A stretch of 64,000 nt of DNA from Phyllobacterium myrsinacearum (GTDB lineage Bacteria > Pseudomonadota > Alphaproteobacteria > Rhizobiales > Rhizobiaceae). The stretch is taken from assembly GCF_014138285.1 (NCBI RefSeq), contig NZ_JACGXN010000004.1, positions 124,001 through 188,000 of the forward strand, read 5' to 3'. Every line of letters begins with the position of its first letter. Position 1 is the first letter of the stretch. Shown in pieces: positions 8,636 through 17,666 of this stretch. Under the pieces are notes generated by a model. That model did no database searches. It was given only the letters and a program-made list of their open reading frames with translations, and was not told the DNA's origin. The position numbers and the translations under genes were made by a program.

Positions 8636-10381
8636 TTAGTAGCCCTTTGCTTCGCCTGAACTCGCCCGGCTGTCGATAGCGCCGTTGTAGCGTGCACCAT
8701 CACCTTTTTCGATATCCGAAAGGCTTGCACCGCCGACGAGAATACCGGCCGCTTGACCCCAGATCGACCAGTCCTTGTCGATCTGGACGACGTGGCCCAT
8801 GTCACTCAGTACCTTGCGCGTATCGGCTGACAGCGCATAGGGCTCCATGTAAACTTTATCAGGCAGCCACTGGTGATGAATGCGCGGCGCGTCAATCGCT
8901 TCCTGGATGTTCATCCCATGGTCGATCACGTTGAGGATCGCTTCCAGCGTGATGGTGATGATGCGCGAACCGCCGGGGCTGCCGATGACCATGAACGGCT
9001 TGCCGTCCTTGGAAATGATCGTCGGACTCATGGAGGAGAGAGGCGTCTTCTTGGGCTCGATGGCATTGGCTTCGCCCTGCACCAGGCCATAGAGATTGGG
9101 AACGCCGGGCTTGGAAGTGAAGTCATCCATTTCGTTGTTGAGAAGGATGCCGGTCCCGGGGGCAACGACACCGGCACCGAAAGAACCGTTCAGCGTATAG
9201 GTGACGGCAACGGCATTGCCTTCATCGTCGATAATCGAATAGTGCGTTGTTTCCTTGCTTTCGCCAAGGCCCTTGGGCATCAGCTCTTTGGAAATCCCTG
9301 CTTTGAATGGACTGATCTTCTCGCGAATTTCCTTGGCATAGGCCTTGTCGAGCAATTTCGAGACTGGATTGTTGACGAAATCCGGGTCACCAAGTGCCGA
9401 GTTGCGGTCGACATAGGCATAGCGCATGGCCTCGACCATCGCATGCACGGTTTCTGCGGAACCGTAGCCCAGATAGGACAGCGGATAGCCCTCGAGAACA
9501 TTCAGGATTTCGCAGATGATCACGCCGCCGGAGCTTGGCGGTGGTGACGATACAATATCATATCCGCGGTAATTGCATTTGATCGGTTCCAGTTCGCGCA
9601 CTTTGTATTGTTCGAAATCCTGCTTGGCGAGAATGCCGCCCTTGTCCTGACTGGCCTTGACGATCGCATCAGCGGTCGCGCCCTTGTAGAATGAGTCCGT
9701 GCCTTTTTCAGAAATGCCGGAGAGTGTTGCAGCAAGATCGGTCTGAATCAACGTCTCGCCGACCGCATAGGGCTTGCCGTCGGGCTTCAGAAAAATTGCT
9801 GCAGCGGCCGGATCCTTGGCGAGCCTCTTATTGCCGGCTTTGAACGAATTGATATCACCCTGAACCAGCTCGAAACCATCCCGCGCAAGACGGATTGCCG
9901 GTCCCAGCAATTCCTCGCGTTTTTTGGTGCCATACTTCTCACGCGCCAGTTCAAATCCTGCAACGGATCCCGGTACACCAACCGCCAGATAACCGTCGAG
10001 GCTCAGACCTTTGACGATATTGCTCTTGTCATCGAGATACATGGTTTTAGTGGCTGCCAGCGGAGCACGCTCGCGAAAATCGAGGAAGGTGGTCTTGCCG
10101 TCCTTGAGGCGAATCGTCATGAAACCGCCGCCGCCAATGTTGCCTGCCGTCGGGTAAAGCACGGCGAGCGCATAGCCCACAGCTACCGCCGCGTCCACGG
10201 CGTTGCCGCCACTTTTCAGAACGTCAACGCCGACTTCCGTTGCCAGATGCTGGGCTGACACGACCATGCCATGCTCGGCTTTTGCCGGTTCGGGCGATGC
10301 TGCCAAGGCGGTGGTGATGGGAATTGTGCTCAAAGCGAGCGAAACGGTGAAAGAAACCACCGTTGTGAAACGGGTCTGCAT
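8636..10381 (-). CDS. ggt: Gamma-glutamyltransferase (gamma-glutamyltranspeptidase)
   Basis: This 581-aa periplasmic Ntn-hydrolase proenzyme cleaves gamma-glutamyl bonds of glutathione and related peptides. A Sec leader covers residues 1-28. The nucleophile is probably T378 in KETTHYS, where self-cleavage yields the large and small subunits. The downstream GNAVAVTYTLNGSFG and later GSPGGSRIIT segments are diagnostic. The ATG at 10381 has a strong AGGAGG six bases upstream; an earlier in-frame start lacks one. The divergent neighbour is soxR. The linkage of a glutathione-cleaving enzyme with a redox sensor fits a thiol-metabolism context, but that is inference. Confidence 0.95.
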   Translation of the reverse strand: MQTRFTTVVSFTVSLALSTIPITTALAASPEPAKAEHGMVVSAQHLATEVGVDVLKSGGNAVDAAVAVGYALAVLYPTAGNIGGGGFMTIRLKDGKTTFLDFRERAPLAATKTMYLDDKSNIVKGLSLDGYLAVGVPGSVAGFELAREKYGTKKREELLGPAIRLARDGFELVQGDINSFKAGNKRLAKDPAAAAIFLKPDGKPYAVGETLIQTDLAATLSGISEKGTDSFYKGATADAIVKASQDKGGILAKQDFEQYKVRELEPIKCNYRGYDIVSSPPPSSGGVIICEILNVLEGYPLSYLGYGSAETVHAMVEAMRYAYVDRNSALGDPDFVNNPVSKLLDKAYAKEIREKISPFKAGISKELMPKGLGESKETTHYSIIDDEGNAVAVTYTLNGSFGAGVVAPGTGILLNNEMDDFTSKPGVPNLYGLVQGEANAIEPKKTPLSSMSPTIISKDGKPFMVIGSPGGSRIITITLEAILNVIDHGMNIQEAIDAPRIHHQWLPDKVYMEPYALSADTRKVLSDMGHVVQIDKDWSIWGQAAGILVGGASLSDIEKGDGARYNGAIDSRASSGEAKGY

Positions 10382-10426
10382 ACTCTTCCTCCTAATGATC
10401 ATGTCGGACGCTAGTGGTCCTTTGAA

Positions 10427-10476
10427 TTTGACATTTGCATATCTCGGGTGATGTCAAATGGGATGCGAATGTCAAA
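10427..10476. promoter_or_regulatory. Three TTTGACAT/ATGTCAAA repeats upstream of ggt
   Basis: TTTGACAT at 10427-10434 and ATGTCAAA at 10451-10458 and 10469-10476 form an inverted pair plus a direct copy 18 bp further on. They sit 46-95 bp upstream of the ggt start in the divergent ggt/soxR region. They look like binding sites for an unidentified regulator. Confidence 0.4.
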
Positions 10477-10571
10477 CTCGTTCCCCTAAAGGAACCTCTC
10501 TCGCGTGCCATGTCCAGCCGGAAAAATAGCTTACCCAACAAATTTACAATGTTCGGGCAGTTCACTATAAA

Positions 10572-10589
10572 CCTAAAGTAATATTGAGG
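10572..10589. promoter_or_regulatory. SoxR box before soxR
   Basis: CCTAAAGTAATATTGAGG closely matches the known SoxR operator (CCTCAAGTTAACTTGAGG), an 18-bp dyad. It lies 13 bp before the soxR start codon, so soxR is probably autoregulated. Confidence 0.75.
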
Positions 10590-10602
10590 TTGAGGTGCGG
10601 CC

Positions 10603-11073
10603 ATGACAATCAAACCATGCGAACGGCATAGACAGCTGACAGTGGGTGAAGTGGCGGCGCGCAGCGGCGTGGCGGTTTCGACGCTGCATTTCTACGAGAG
10701 CAAGGGGCTTATCCAAAGCGAACGCAACCGAGGCAACCAACGTCGTTATTCACGCGAGGTTCTGCGCCGCGTTGCCATCATCAAGGTCGCACAGCGGACC
10801 GGCATACCGCTGTCATCGATATCAGAAGCTTTGTCGACCTTGCCGCAGGGGCGCGCCCCAACACCTGCTGACTGGCGGCGACTTTCGGCAGGCTGGAAAG
10901 CGGATCTGGATGACCGGATCAACAAACTGATCGGACTGCGTGACCAGTTGAACAGCTGCATAGGGTGCGGCTGTCTGTCAATGCAGGACTGCCCTTTGCG
11001 TAATCCGTGGGATGAACTGTCGGAACAGGGACCGGGGCCGCACTTGCTCGATCCGGTGCAAAGCACTGATTGA
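10603..11073 (+). CDS. soxR: Redox-sensitive transcriptional activator SoxR (MerR family)
   Basis: This 156-aa MerR-family regulator has a winged helix at about residues 13-50 ([20 protein letters not shown]). A dimerisation helix follows, and then the [2Fe-2S]-binding cysteines C119, C122, C124 and C130 in the [12 protein letters not shown] motif that defines SoxR. Oxidation of the cluster by redox-cycling compounds switches on target promoters. A SoxR box lies directly before the gene. No soxS is present, as expected outside the enterics, where SoxR controls a few target genes directly. The gene is divergent from ggt and convergent with a Gfo/Idh/MocA dehydrogenase. Confidence 0.96.
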   Translation: MTIKPCERHRQLTVGEVAARSGVAVSTLHFYESKGLIQSERNRGNQRRYSREVLRRVAIIKVAQRTGIPLSSISEALSTLPQGRAPTPADWRRLSAGWKADLDDRINKLIGLRDQLNSCIGCGCLSMQDCPLRNPWDELSEQGPGPHLLDPVQSTD

Positions 11074-11086
11074 AACCCAAGCCAAA

Positions 11087-11112
11087 CCCCTCTGCCGCAC
11101 CGGGCAGAGGGG
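11087..11112. terminator. Hairpin between convergent soxR and dehydrogenase genes
   Basis: A perfect 10-bp stem (CCCCTCTGCC with GGCAGAGGGG) has a six-base loop. It sits between two convergent stop codons. The T-runs are short on both sides, so termination strength is uncertain. Confidence 0.6.
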
Positions 11113-11131
11113 GTGAATCGCCTTGGGAGGC

Positions 11132-12271
11132 TTATTTCTTCTTGAGCAAGGATTTGGCTTCCTTGATTCCAAGAGCTTCGGGACGGGTACAGCTCGATTT
11201 GATGTCGATGAACTTCTTTTCCTCGCCGGAGCGCAGGATTGAAACCATGACATCGACGCCGTGCAGTGCCCGGTCGATGGAGCAGCGAATGTCGCGGCCT
11301 TCGATAATGGCCGCCGCCATGTCTGCCAGCCCGGCCGTGCGATAATTGGCCATCATGCCGACAGAATGCTTCTGGTTCGGAATGCCAAAAGGATGTGCCC
11401 AGCTCTTCAACGATTTTGCCTTCTTTCCCGGCTTGGCCAGTTTGACATCGCCGCCGAAGAAATTCGGATCAGGCAGAAACAGCGAGCCATCCGTTCCGTA
11501 GAGTTCCATATTGGGGTGATGATGCGCCCAGACATCCCAGCTTGCAGACAGGGTGATTGAAGCGCCGCTGACAAATTCAAGCAGCGCCTGAATGGTTGTC
11601 GGCGTTGTTACCTCAATGGTTTCCCCCCTGCGCGGTTCACTGGAAATGGTGCGCGTCGGCGTTGCCATCGATGTCAGGGCAGCCACCCGCTTCACCGGCC
11701 CGATGAGGTTGACCAGATTGGCAATGTAATAGGGGCCAAGGTCAAGGATGGGGCCACCGCCGGGGCGGAAGAAGAAGTCCGGATTAGGATGCCAGTGTTC
11801 CATGCCGTGGCTCATGACATGGGCGGTCCCCGATGTGATCGTGCCTATTTTGCCGTCATCCACCGCTTTACGCGCCAGCTGGTGCGCCCCGCCCAGATAG
11901 GTGTCGGGTGCGCAGCCCGCCTTCAGACCCTTCTTGTGGGCGAGCTTCTGCAACTCGATGCCATCCTTGAGCGACAGGGTGAGCGGTTTTTCCGAATAGA
12001 GATGCTTGCCGGCCGAAAGGATCTGGTGCGAGACGGCAAAATGCGCGTCCGGCACGGTAAGGTTGACGACCAGGTCGATATCATCGCTTGCAAGCAGCTT
12101 GTCGATGCTGCGCGCTTCAACGCCAAATTCCTTGGCGCGCGCTTCTGCCGCCTTTTTGTTCAGATCGGCGACAGCACGCATTTCAATGCCCTTGAAGAGC
12201 GGGCCGAGCCTCAAATAGGTGGCGGAAATATTGCCCGCACCGATAATGCCGATACCAAGTGTTTTTGCCAT
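11132..12271 (-). CDS. Gfo/Idh/MocA family NAD(P)-dependent oxidoreductase
   Basis: This 379-aa protein has an N-terminal Rossmann fold with GIGIIGAGNISATYL (residues 5-19). The active-site lysine segment YSEKPLTLS and the C-terminal alpha/beta domain are typical of sugar and cyclitol dehydrogenases. I chose the ATG at 12271, so that the protein opens MAKTLGIGIIG; the longer frame begins with TTG. It is the last gene of a minus-strand operon with a TIM-barrel epimerase and a sugar ABC transporter. It probably oxidises the imported sugar or polyol, with the epimerase acting on the product. The specific sugar cannot be told. Confidence 0.9.
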   Translation of the reverse strand: MAKTLGIGIIGAGNISATYLRLGPLFKGIEMRAVADLNKKAAEARAKEFGVEARSIDKLLASDDIDLVVNLTVPDAHFAVSHQILSAGKHLYSEKPLTLSLKDGIELQKLAHKKGLKAGCAPDTYLGGAHQLARKAVDDGKIGTITSGTAHVMSHGMEHWHPNPDFFFRPGGGPILDLGPYYIANLVNLIGPVKRVAALTSMATPTRTISSEPRRGETIEVTTPTTIQALLEFVSGASITLSASWDVWAHHHPNMELYGTDGSLFLPDPNFFGGDVKLAKPGKKAKSLKSWAHPFGIPNQKHSVGMMANYRTAGLADMAAAIIEGRDIRCSIDRALHGVDVMVSILRSGEEKKFIDIKSSCTRPEALGIKEAKSLLKKK

Positions 12272-12285
12272 GATGCTGTCTTTCT

Positions 12286-13032
12286 TCAAAATGCCTTGAC
12301 CGTAGCAATGGAACGGCGGGCAAACCGTTCATCATCCGACGGATTGTCGTGTTCCATGACGAAGTACTGGACTGGCGTATTCTTCAACGCTGCAAAGAGT
12401 GCTTTCCAGTCGACGGTGCCGTGGCCAACGTCCGCCCAGCCGTCTTCATTGGTGTTTTCGCCTGCCGGTGCGATATCCTTGACGTGGACTGCGCTGATGC
12501 GGGAACCGTAATCCTTGATCCACTGGAAGGGATCAGCCCCACCACGGATGACCCAGGCGATATCGGCTTCCCATGAAATGCCTGGCGCCGCATCGAGGAT
12601 GAGTTTCTGCGGGATCGAGCCATCAGCCAGTGCCTTGAACTCGAAATCATGGTTGTGCCAGCCAAAGAGATACCCTGCCTTGCTGTAGGTGGCGTGAGCC
12701 GCCTCAAGCCGCTTGCCGAAATCCGACCAGCCGGACGCATCCGACGGACGTTGTTCAACTGCCAGATGTGGGCAATAGATGGCTTTCATGCCCAACGTAC
12801 CGGCTATGTCCAGTACCTTGTTCGGTTCTTTTTCCAGGAGATCGATGCTGAAATGGCCGGATGCCATGGTGAGGCCATAGGCGTCGAGCGCGGCCCGGGT
12901 TGCCGCCGCATCCGCGTAAAGCCCGCCATAGCCTTCGACCTGCGCATAACCATTCTTCTGCAGGATCGGGAGTATTCTATCGAGCGGCGGAAAATTGCGG
13001 GAACTGTAGAGCTGGTAGGAAAAATCAGTCAC
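12286..13032 (-). CDS. Sugar phosphate isomerase/epimerase (xylose isomerase-like TIM barrel)
   Basis: This is a 248-aa AP_endonuc_2/IolE-like TIM-barrel enzyme. Metal-binding segments are visible as FGWHNHDFEF, WEADIAWV and AVHVKDIAP, with the final MEHDNPSDD. It starts with GTG at 13032, preceded by GGAG eight bases upstream; a longer in-frame extension lacks family similarity. It follows the ATPase gene by 22 bp and precedes the dehydrogenase by 14 bp, so it belongs to the same operon. The family includes inosose dehydratases, keto-sugar epimerases and isomerases. Which reaction applies here is unknown. Confidence 0.85.
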   Translation of the reverse strand: MTDFSYQLYSSRNFPPLDRILPILQKNGYAQVEGYGGLYADAAATRAALDAYGLTMASGHFSIDLLEKEPNKVLDIAGTLGMKAIYCPHLAVEQRPSDASGWSDFGKRLEAAHATYSKAGYLFGWHNHDFEFKALADGSIPQKLILDAAPGISWEADIAWVIRGGADPFQWIKDYGSRISAVHVKDIAPAGENTNEDGWADVGHGTVDWKALFAALKNTPVQYFVMEHDNPSDDERFARRSIATVKAF

Positions 13033-13054
13033 GGTCAGTACTCCATATGGTTTG

Positions 13055-14155
13055 CTAGATTCGGTCTTCGGTCTGGGAGTCAAAAAGGGATGCAAGTGCT
13101 GGATCGAACGTGAGATGGACGATCTCACCATTCTGGTAACGCCGTCCGGAGTCGACACGAACGGACACAGCCTTGCCGGCGACTTTCAGCCACACGAGAC
13201 TGTCGGCACCCATAGGCTCGTCGAGATCGACGGTCGCCTGACAGGAGCGGCCGGCGGGCCCGGGTTGATCGCTGAGTGTGATGTGCTCGGGGCGAAACCC
13301 GAAAATGACGGAACGTCCCGCTTGCAAGGGTTCGAGTGCCGCATAACTCTCCAGAGAAACGTCAAGATCGGCGATACTGAAGATGGGTTTGCCGTCCCTT
13401 TCGGCAATCTCCCCCTTGAGGAAATTCATCGAGGGTGAGCCGATAAAGCTTGCGACAAACAAATTGCGCGGCTTGTTGTAGATGGTGAGTGGTTCATCCA
13501 GTTGCTGGATCAAGCCGCCCTTCATGACCGCGATGCGATCCGCAAGCGTCAATGCCTCAATCTGGTCATGCGTCACGTAAATCATCGTGTTGGCGAGCTT
13601 GTGGTGCAGGCGCTTGATCTCGACACGCAGTTCCGAGCGCAGCTTCGCATCCAGATTGGACAGGGGCTCATCGAACAGGAATACGTCGACATCGCGCACC
13701 AGTGCCCGGCCGATGGCGACGCGTTGGCGCTGGCCGCCGGAAAGTGCGCCGGGCTTGCGTTGCAGGAGCGGCCCGATCTGAAGAATGTCCGCGGCATTGG
13801 CGATGCGCTTTTCGATCTCCGCCTTGGGCAGTCCCGCCACACGCAGACCGAAAGAAAGATTTTTCTCAACCGTCATCTGCGGATAGAGCGCATAGGACTG
13901 GAACACCATGCCGATGCCGCGATCCTTCGGCTCCTTCCACGTAACGTTCTTATCCTTGATGAAAATCTGCCCGTCCGAGATTTCCAGCAGTCCGGCGATA
14001 CAATTGAGCAAGGTGGACTTGCCGCAACCGGAAGGTCCCAGCAGCACCAGGAATTCACCATCGGCGACGTCGATGTTGAGATCCTTGAGTACGCTGACCG
14101 AACCGTAGTTGAGCGAAAGATCCTTGATCGAAACGCTGGGACTTTGCTGGGTCAT
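13055..14155 (-). CDS. Sugar ABC transporter ATP-binding protein (UgpC/MsmK family)
   Basis: This 366-aa ATPase of the carbohydrate-uptake-1 type has Walker A GPSGCGKST (40-48), signature LSGGQ (138-142) and Walker B VFLFDEP (158-164). A C-terminal TOBE/OB regulatory domain contains FGFRPEHITL. The ATG at 14155 gives the usual family start and has GGGAG upstream. An ATG at 14209 overlapping the permease stop would add 18 residues and cannot be excluded. It energises the two permeases encoded just upstream. The whole set is likely controlled by the LacI gene divergent from it. Confidence 0.9.
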   Translation of the reverse strand: MTQQSPSVSIKDLSLNYGSVSVLKDLNIDVADGEFLVLLGPSGCGKSTLLNCIAGLLEISDGQIFIKDKNVTWKEPKDRGIGMVFQSYALYPQMTVEKNLSFGLRVAGLPKAEIEKRIANAADILQIGPLLQRKPGALSGGQRQRVAIGRALVRDVDVFLFDEPLSNLDAKLRSELRVEIKRLHHKLANTMIYVTHDQIEALTLADRIAVMKGGLIQQLDEPLTIYNKPRNLFVASFIGSPSMNFLKGEIAERDGKPIFSIADLDVSLESYAALEPLQAGRSVIFGFRPEHITLSDQPGPAGRSCQATVDLDEPMGADSLVWLKVAGKAVSVRVDSGRRYQNGEIVHLTFDPALASLFDSQTEDRI

Positions 14156-14205
14156 GCCGATCCGCTCCCGTGAAACCGTTGTAGAAAGATTGGCTGCATG
14201 CGCGT

Positions 14206-15108
14206 TCATCCTTTGACGGCGCCAGCGGCAATGCCCCTGACGAAATATTTGCCTGAGAAGAAGTAGACGAGCAGCGGCACCAGACCTGTCAGAATGGTTG
14301 CCGCCATGTTGACGTTGTATTCCTTGACGCCCTGCGTCGAGTTGACGATGTTGTTGAGCTGCACCGTCATGGGGACGTTTTTCGTACCGGCGAACACGAC
14401 ACCGAAGAGAAAGTCATTCCAGATGCCTGTGACCTGCAGGATGATCGCAACAACGAAGATAGGCGCGGACATTGGCACCATGATCTGGAAGAAGATGCGC
14501 CAGAAACCCGCACCATCGACCCGGGCGGCCTTGAAGAGCTCGACCGGCAGCGAAGCGAAATAGTTGCGGAAGAGCAGCGTCAGGATCGGCATGCCGAAGA
14601 CGGTATGGATCACGATAACACCGGTCAGTGTGCCGAAAATGCCAAGTTCACGGGTGATGATGACGAGTGGATACAACATCACCTGATAGGGGATGAATGC
14701 GCCGAACAGGAGAATGCTGAAAAAGACTTCCGATCCCTTGAAGCGCCAGTTGGCAAGTGCATAGCCATTCACGGAGGCGATCATGATCGATGCGATGACG
14801 CTCGGTATCGTGATCTTCACCGAGTTCATGAAGCCGACCTTCAGGCCCTCGCAATAGAGACCGGTGCAGGCACTGTCCCAGGCTGTGCTCCACGACTGGA
14901 AGGTGACCTCCACCGGCGGCGAGAAGATGTTGCCAAGACGGATTTCCGGCATGCCCTTGAGCGAAGTGATAATCATCACATAAAGCGGCAACAGGTAGTA
15001 GATCGCGGCCACCAGCAGGACGCCGTAGATCATGATCGTTGATGGTGCGAAACGCTGTGCCGGACGTTTGCCGCGCGGTTCGATGGTGGTCTGGCTTGCA
15101 ACGGTCAT
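14206..15108 (-). CDS. Carbohydrate ABC transporter permease (MalG type)
   Basis: This 300-aa inner-membrane protein has about six transmembrane segments. The coupling loop PVELFKAARVDGAGFWRIFF is typical of the MalG-like subunit of family 1 sugar importers. The start overlaps the stop of the MalF-type permease by four bases, so they are translated together. Its stop touches a possible upstream start of the ATPase gene. It works with the binding protein, the second permease and the ATPase in this operon. Confidence 0.92.
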   Translation of the reverse strand: MTVASQTTIEPRGKRPAQRFAPSTIMIYGVLLVAAIYYLLPLYVMIITSLKGMPEIRLGNIFSPPVEVTFQSWSTAWDSACTGLYCEGLKVGFMNSVKITIPSVIASIMIASVNGYALANWRFKGSEVFFSILLFGAFIPYQVMLYPLVIITRELGIFGTLTGVIVIHTVFGMPILTLLFRNYFASLPVELFKAARVDGAGFWRIFFQIMVPMSAPIFVVAIILQVTGIWNDFLFGVVFAGTKNVPMTVQLNNIVNSTQGVKEYNVNMAATILTGLVPLLVYFFSGKYFVRGIAAGAVKG

Positions 15109-15998
15109 TTGCGTTTACCCTCGCGAAATTCCATCAGAGCCCAGGGGATGAGGATAATGAGAACGGTGGTCAGCATGATTGTCGATGCGGCAAGGCCCTG
15201 TCCGAGGTTGGCGCGCCGGAACATGAATTCGTAGACATATTTTGCGGGAACTTCGCTGGCATTGCCGGGGCCGCCATCGGTCAGTGCGACGACGAGATCG
15301 TAGACCCGTACAATGCCAGCTGAGGTCAGCACGATGGTTGTGATGAAGACGGGCCGCATCATCGGAATGATGATGAAAAGATAGGTTTTCCAGATCGGAA
15401 TGCCGTCGACCCGCGCGGCCTTCCAGATTTCCTCGTCAATGTTGCGCAGGCCCGCGAGCATCAGTGCCATGACGAGGCCAGTGCCGTGCCAAAGACCGGC
15501 AATGACAACGGCATAGATCGCGTAGCGCTGGTCGTTCAGGATCGAGAAGTTGAAGTTTTCGAAGCCCAGATCCCGCACCACTCTCTGAATGCCGTAGGTT
15601 GGCGTGAGTATCCATTGCCAGACCAGACCCGTGACGATGAAGGAGAGCGCGTAGGGATAGAGGAAGATGGTACGGAACGTGTTTTCAAAGCGAATCTTCT
15701 GGTCCATCAGCGCGGCAAGAAGGAAGCCGATGACCGATGAGAACAGCAACAGGAAGACGCCGAAGATCGCAAGGTTGATGGCGGAGATGTTCCAGCGGGG
15801 CGTGTTGAAGAGACGGGTGTACTGATCAAATCCGACGAATGTCAGCTCGGGTAGCGCCCGCGATGCGGTGAAAGAATAAACGACGGTCCATACCGTGCAG
15901 CCGATGAAGACAACAAGCACCGTCACAATCATCGGCAGTGCCGCTACCTTGGCATTCAGGTTTTTGAAAATTGTATTTGGACGCGCTGTGGAACTCAT
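15105..15998 (-). CDS. Carbohydrate ABC transporter permease (MalF type)
   Basis: This 297-aa inner-membrane permease has a conserved coupling loop EEIWKAARVDGIPIWKTYLF followed by IIIPMM. The ATG at 15998 is preceded by GGAG six bases upstream, whereas a frame starting at 16058 begins with an unlikely leader. The first transmembrane segment begins around residue 20. It is co-transcribed with the binding-protein gene 74 bp upstream. With the adjacent MalG-type subunit it forms the translocation pore. The similarity is closest to glucose/mannose-type importers, judged only from memory of the family. Confidence 0.92.
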   Translation of the reverse strand: MSSTARPNTIFKNLNAKVAALPMIVTVLVVFIGCTVWTVVYSFTASRALPELTFVGFDQYTRLFNTPRWNISAINLAIFGVFLLLFSSVIGFLLAALMDQKIRFENTFRTIFLYPYALSFIVTGLVWQWILTPTYGIQRVVRDLGFENFNFSILNDQRYAIYAVVIAGLWHGTGLVMALMLAGLRNIDEEIWKAARVDGIPIWKTYLFIIIPMMRPVFITTIVLTSAGIVRVYDLVVALTDGGPGNASEVPAKYVYEFMFRRANLGQGLAASTIMLTTVLIILIPWALMEFREGKRK

Positions 15999-16072
15999 TG
16001 TGTTCTCCGTCAGCCCTCTCGGCAACCGCCAATCGCTCGTGTGACCGGCGGCTTGCAAAGAGGAGGGGCGTT

Positions 16073-17317
16073 CTACTGTGCCTGCTTGATGATATCGACG
16101 AAGCGTGCCTGCGCATCGTCAACGGACATGCTGGCATCCGCAAAGAATTCCTTCGTCAAATCCTCGATCTGCCCCTTGGTATCGGCGGTCAGATTCTGAT
16201 TGAGCGATGGCAGAATGTTCTCGGGGTTTTTCAGAATCTCGATGCCCTTTTTCATGCAGGCATTGGCGGCTTCCAGATCCACATCGCCGCGCACCGGCAA
16301 CGAGCCCTTGGCGAGATTGAATGCAACCTGTGTTTCCTTTGAAAGCAGCAGGCTCGCCAGCTTCAGCTGTGCCTTGGTCACCTCAGGGTTCTGGTTCTTT
16401 GGGAAGTAGAAGGCATCGCCGCCCGTATCGAGGATGGCGTTGCCGCCCAGCCCAGGCAGGCAATCATAATCCTTGCCTGCAACTTTCTTGGCTACGCCAA
16501 ACTCTCCCTGCGCCCAGTCACCCATGACCTGCGCACCGGCTTTACCCGTAATCACCAGATTGGTTGCCTCGTTCCAGGAGCGGCCGACATAACCGGGGTC
16601 AACCAGGCCGCGGGTCTGTGCGAAGGACTCCCAGACGGCCTTCATTTCGGGACTGGCGGCTGCTTCCGCATCCTTGTCCTGATAGACTTTCTTGAAAAGT
16701 TCCTTGCCGCCGAGAGACGGGATCATGACGTTGAAAATGGTATTGACCTGCCAGGCGTCGCCAGTGGCCAGCGGGATAATGCCTTTTTCCTTCAACTTTG
16801 GCGCGGCAGCGACAAATTCTTTCCAGTTGGTTGGAACAGGCACCCCGGCATCCTTGAAGGTGTTGGGATTGATCCACATCCATTGCGCCGAGTGAATGTT
16901 AACAGGCACACAGTAGATCTTGCCCTCATACTTGCAGGCATCAAGCAGCTTTGCCGGGCGGATGAAATCGGTCCAACCTTCCTTCGCCGCAAGCTCCGAG
17001 AGATCGGTCATCATGCCTGCCTTGACCAGATCTTCCGCATCGCGGCCGGTGTTAAGCTGGGTTGCGCCCATGGGGTTGCCGCCAAGGATACGACTGACGA
17101 TGATCGGGGTTGCCGTCGAACCACTGCCGGCAATCGCGCCATCGACCCACTTGTCGCCACCCTGCTTGTCGAAGGATTCTGCGAGAACCTTGACCGCCGC
17201 AGCTTCGCCGCCCGACGTCCACCAATGAGTGACTTCAAGATCCACGGCGCCAGCAACGCCGGTTGTCCATAACAGTGTTGATGCAGCCAAAATGGCCAGT
17301 GATGTCCGGTAACGCAT
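16073..17317 (-). CDS. Sugar ABC transporter substrate-binding protein (glucose/mannose type)
   Basis: This 414-aa periplasmic binding protein of family 1 has a Sec leader of about 22 residues. The mature N-terminus, VDLEVTHWWTSGGEAAAVKV, and the later GNPMGATQLNTGRDAEDLV segment are characteristic of the glucose/mannose-binding GtsA group. The ATG at 17317 has GGAGG five bases upstream. A palindrome (17333-17346) lies in the leader of the message and matches another before the divergent LacI gene, so the operon is probably repressed by that protein until the sugar is present. Confidence 0.92.
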   Translation of the reverse strand: MRYRTSLAILAASTLLWTTGVAGAVDLEVTHWWTSGGEAAAVKVLAESFDKQGGDKWVDGAIAGSGSTATPIIVSRILGGNPMGATQLNTGRDAEDLVKAGMMTDLSELAAKEGWTDFIRPAKLLDACKYEGKIYCVPVNIHSAQWMWINPNTFKDAGVPVPTNWKEFVAAAPKLKEKGIIPLATGDAWQVNTIFNVMIPSLGGKELFKKVYQDKDAEAAASPEMKAVWESFAQTRGLVDPGYVGRSWNEATNLVITGKAGAQVMGDWAQGEFGVAKKVAGKDYDCLPGLGGNAILDTGGDAFYFPKNQNPEVTKAQLKLASLLLSKETQVAFNLAKGSLPVRGDVDLEAANACMKKGIEILKNPENILPSLNQNLTADTKGQIEDLTKEFFADASMSVDDAQARFVDIIKQAQ

Positions 17318-17332
17318 CGTATCCTCCCAAAT

Positions 17333-17346
17333 CTGAAACGTTACAG
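17333..17346. promoter_or_regulatory. LacI-type operator upstream of the sugar transporter
   Basis: CTGAAACGTTACAG has a central AACGTT and near-perfect dyad symmetry (12 of 14), as in LacI-family operators. It is 15 bp before the binding-protein start, and 13 of 14 bases match the site at 17575. Confidence 0.65.
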
Positions 17347-17574
17347 GTACGGTAGAGGAAAATTTTTTGTGATGCAATTGCCATGCTGTAATTTTTTCGA
17401 TCATCGATATAAATGCTGTAGCGTTGAGATTTAGTTGTTATTTATCAGTATTTTACTTGAACACATGCAAATGTATAAGCATCTGCATCGTTGGAAGCAC
17501 TAGAGGAACTGGAAAGATGCAGGGCTGGAGATGCCTTGTGAACTTGAAGCGCGGGAGTCATGTATTTGAATAAT

Positions 17575-17588
17575 CTGAAACGATACAG
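17575..17588. promoter_or_regulatory. LacI-type operator upstream of the lacI-like gene
   Basis: CTGAAACGATACAG, with the same AAT before it, repeats the site at 17333 with one change. It lies 78 bp before the regulator start and would allow autoregulation or looping between the two sites. The rest of the 349-bp divergent gap shows no gene; it is AT-rich in 17350-17460. Confidence 0.6.
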
Positions 17589-17666
17589 AAAATTGCGCAA
17601 AGTGTCTTGAAGATGCGTGTTGACAGGTCCATACAGGGCGAAAGCTTGGCTAATGGTTGAACTGAT

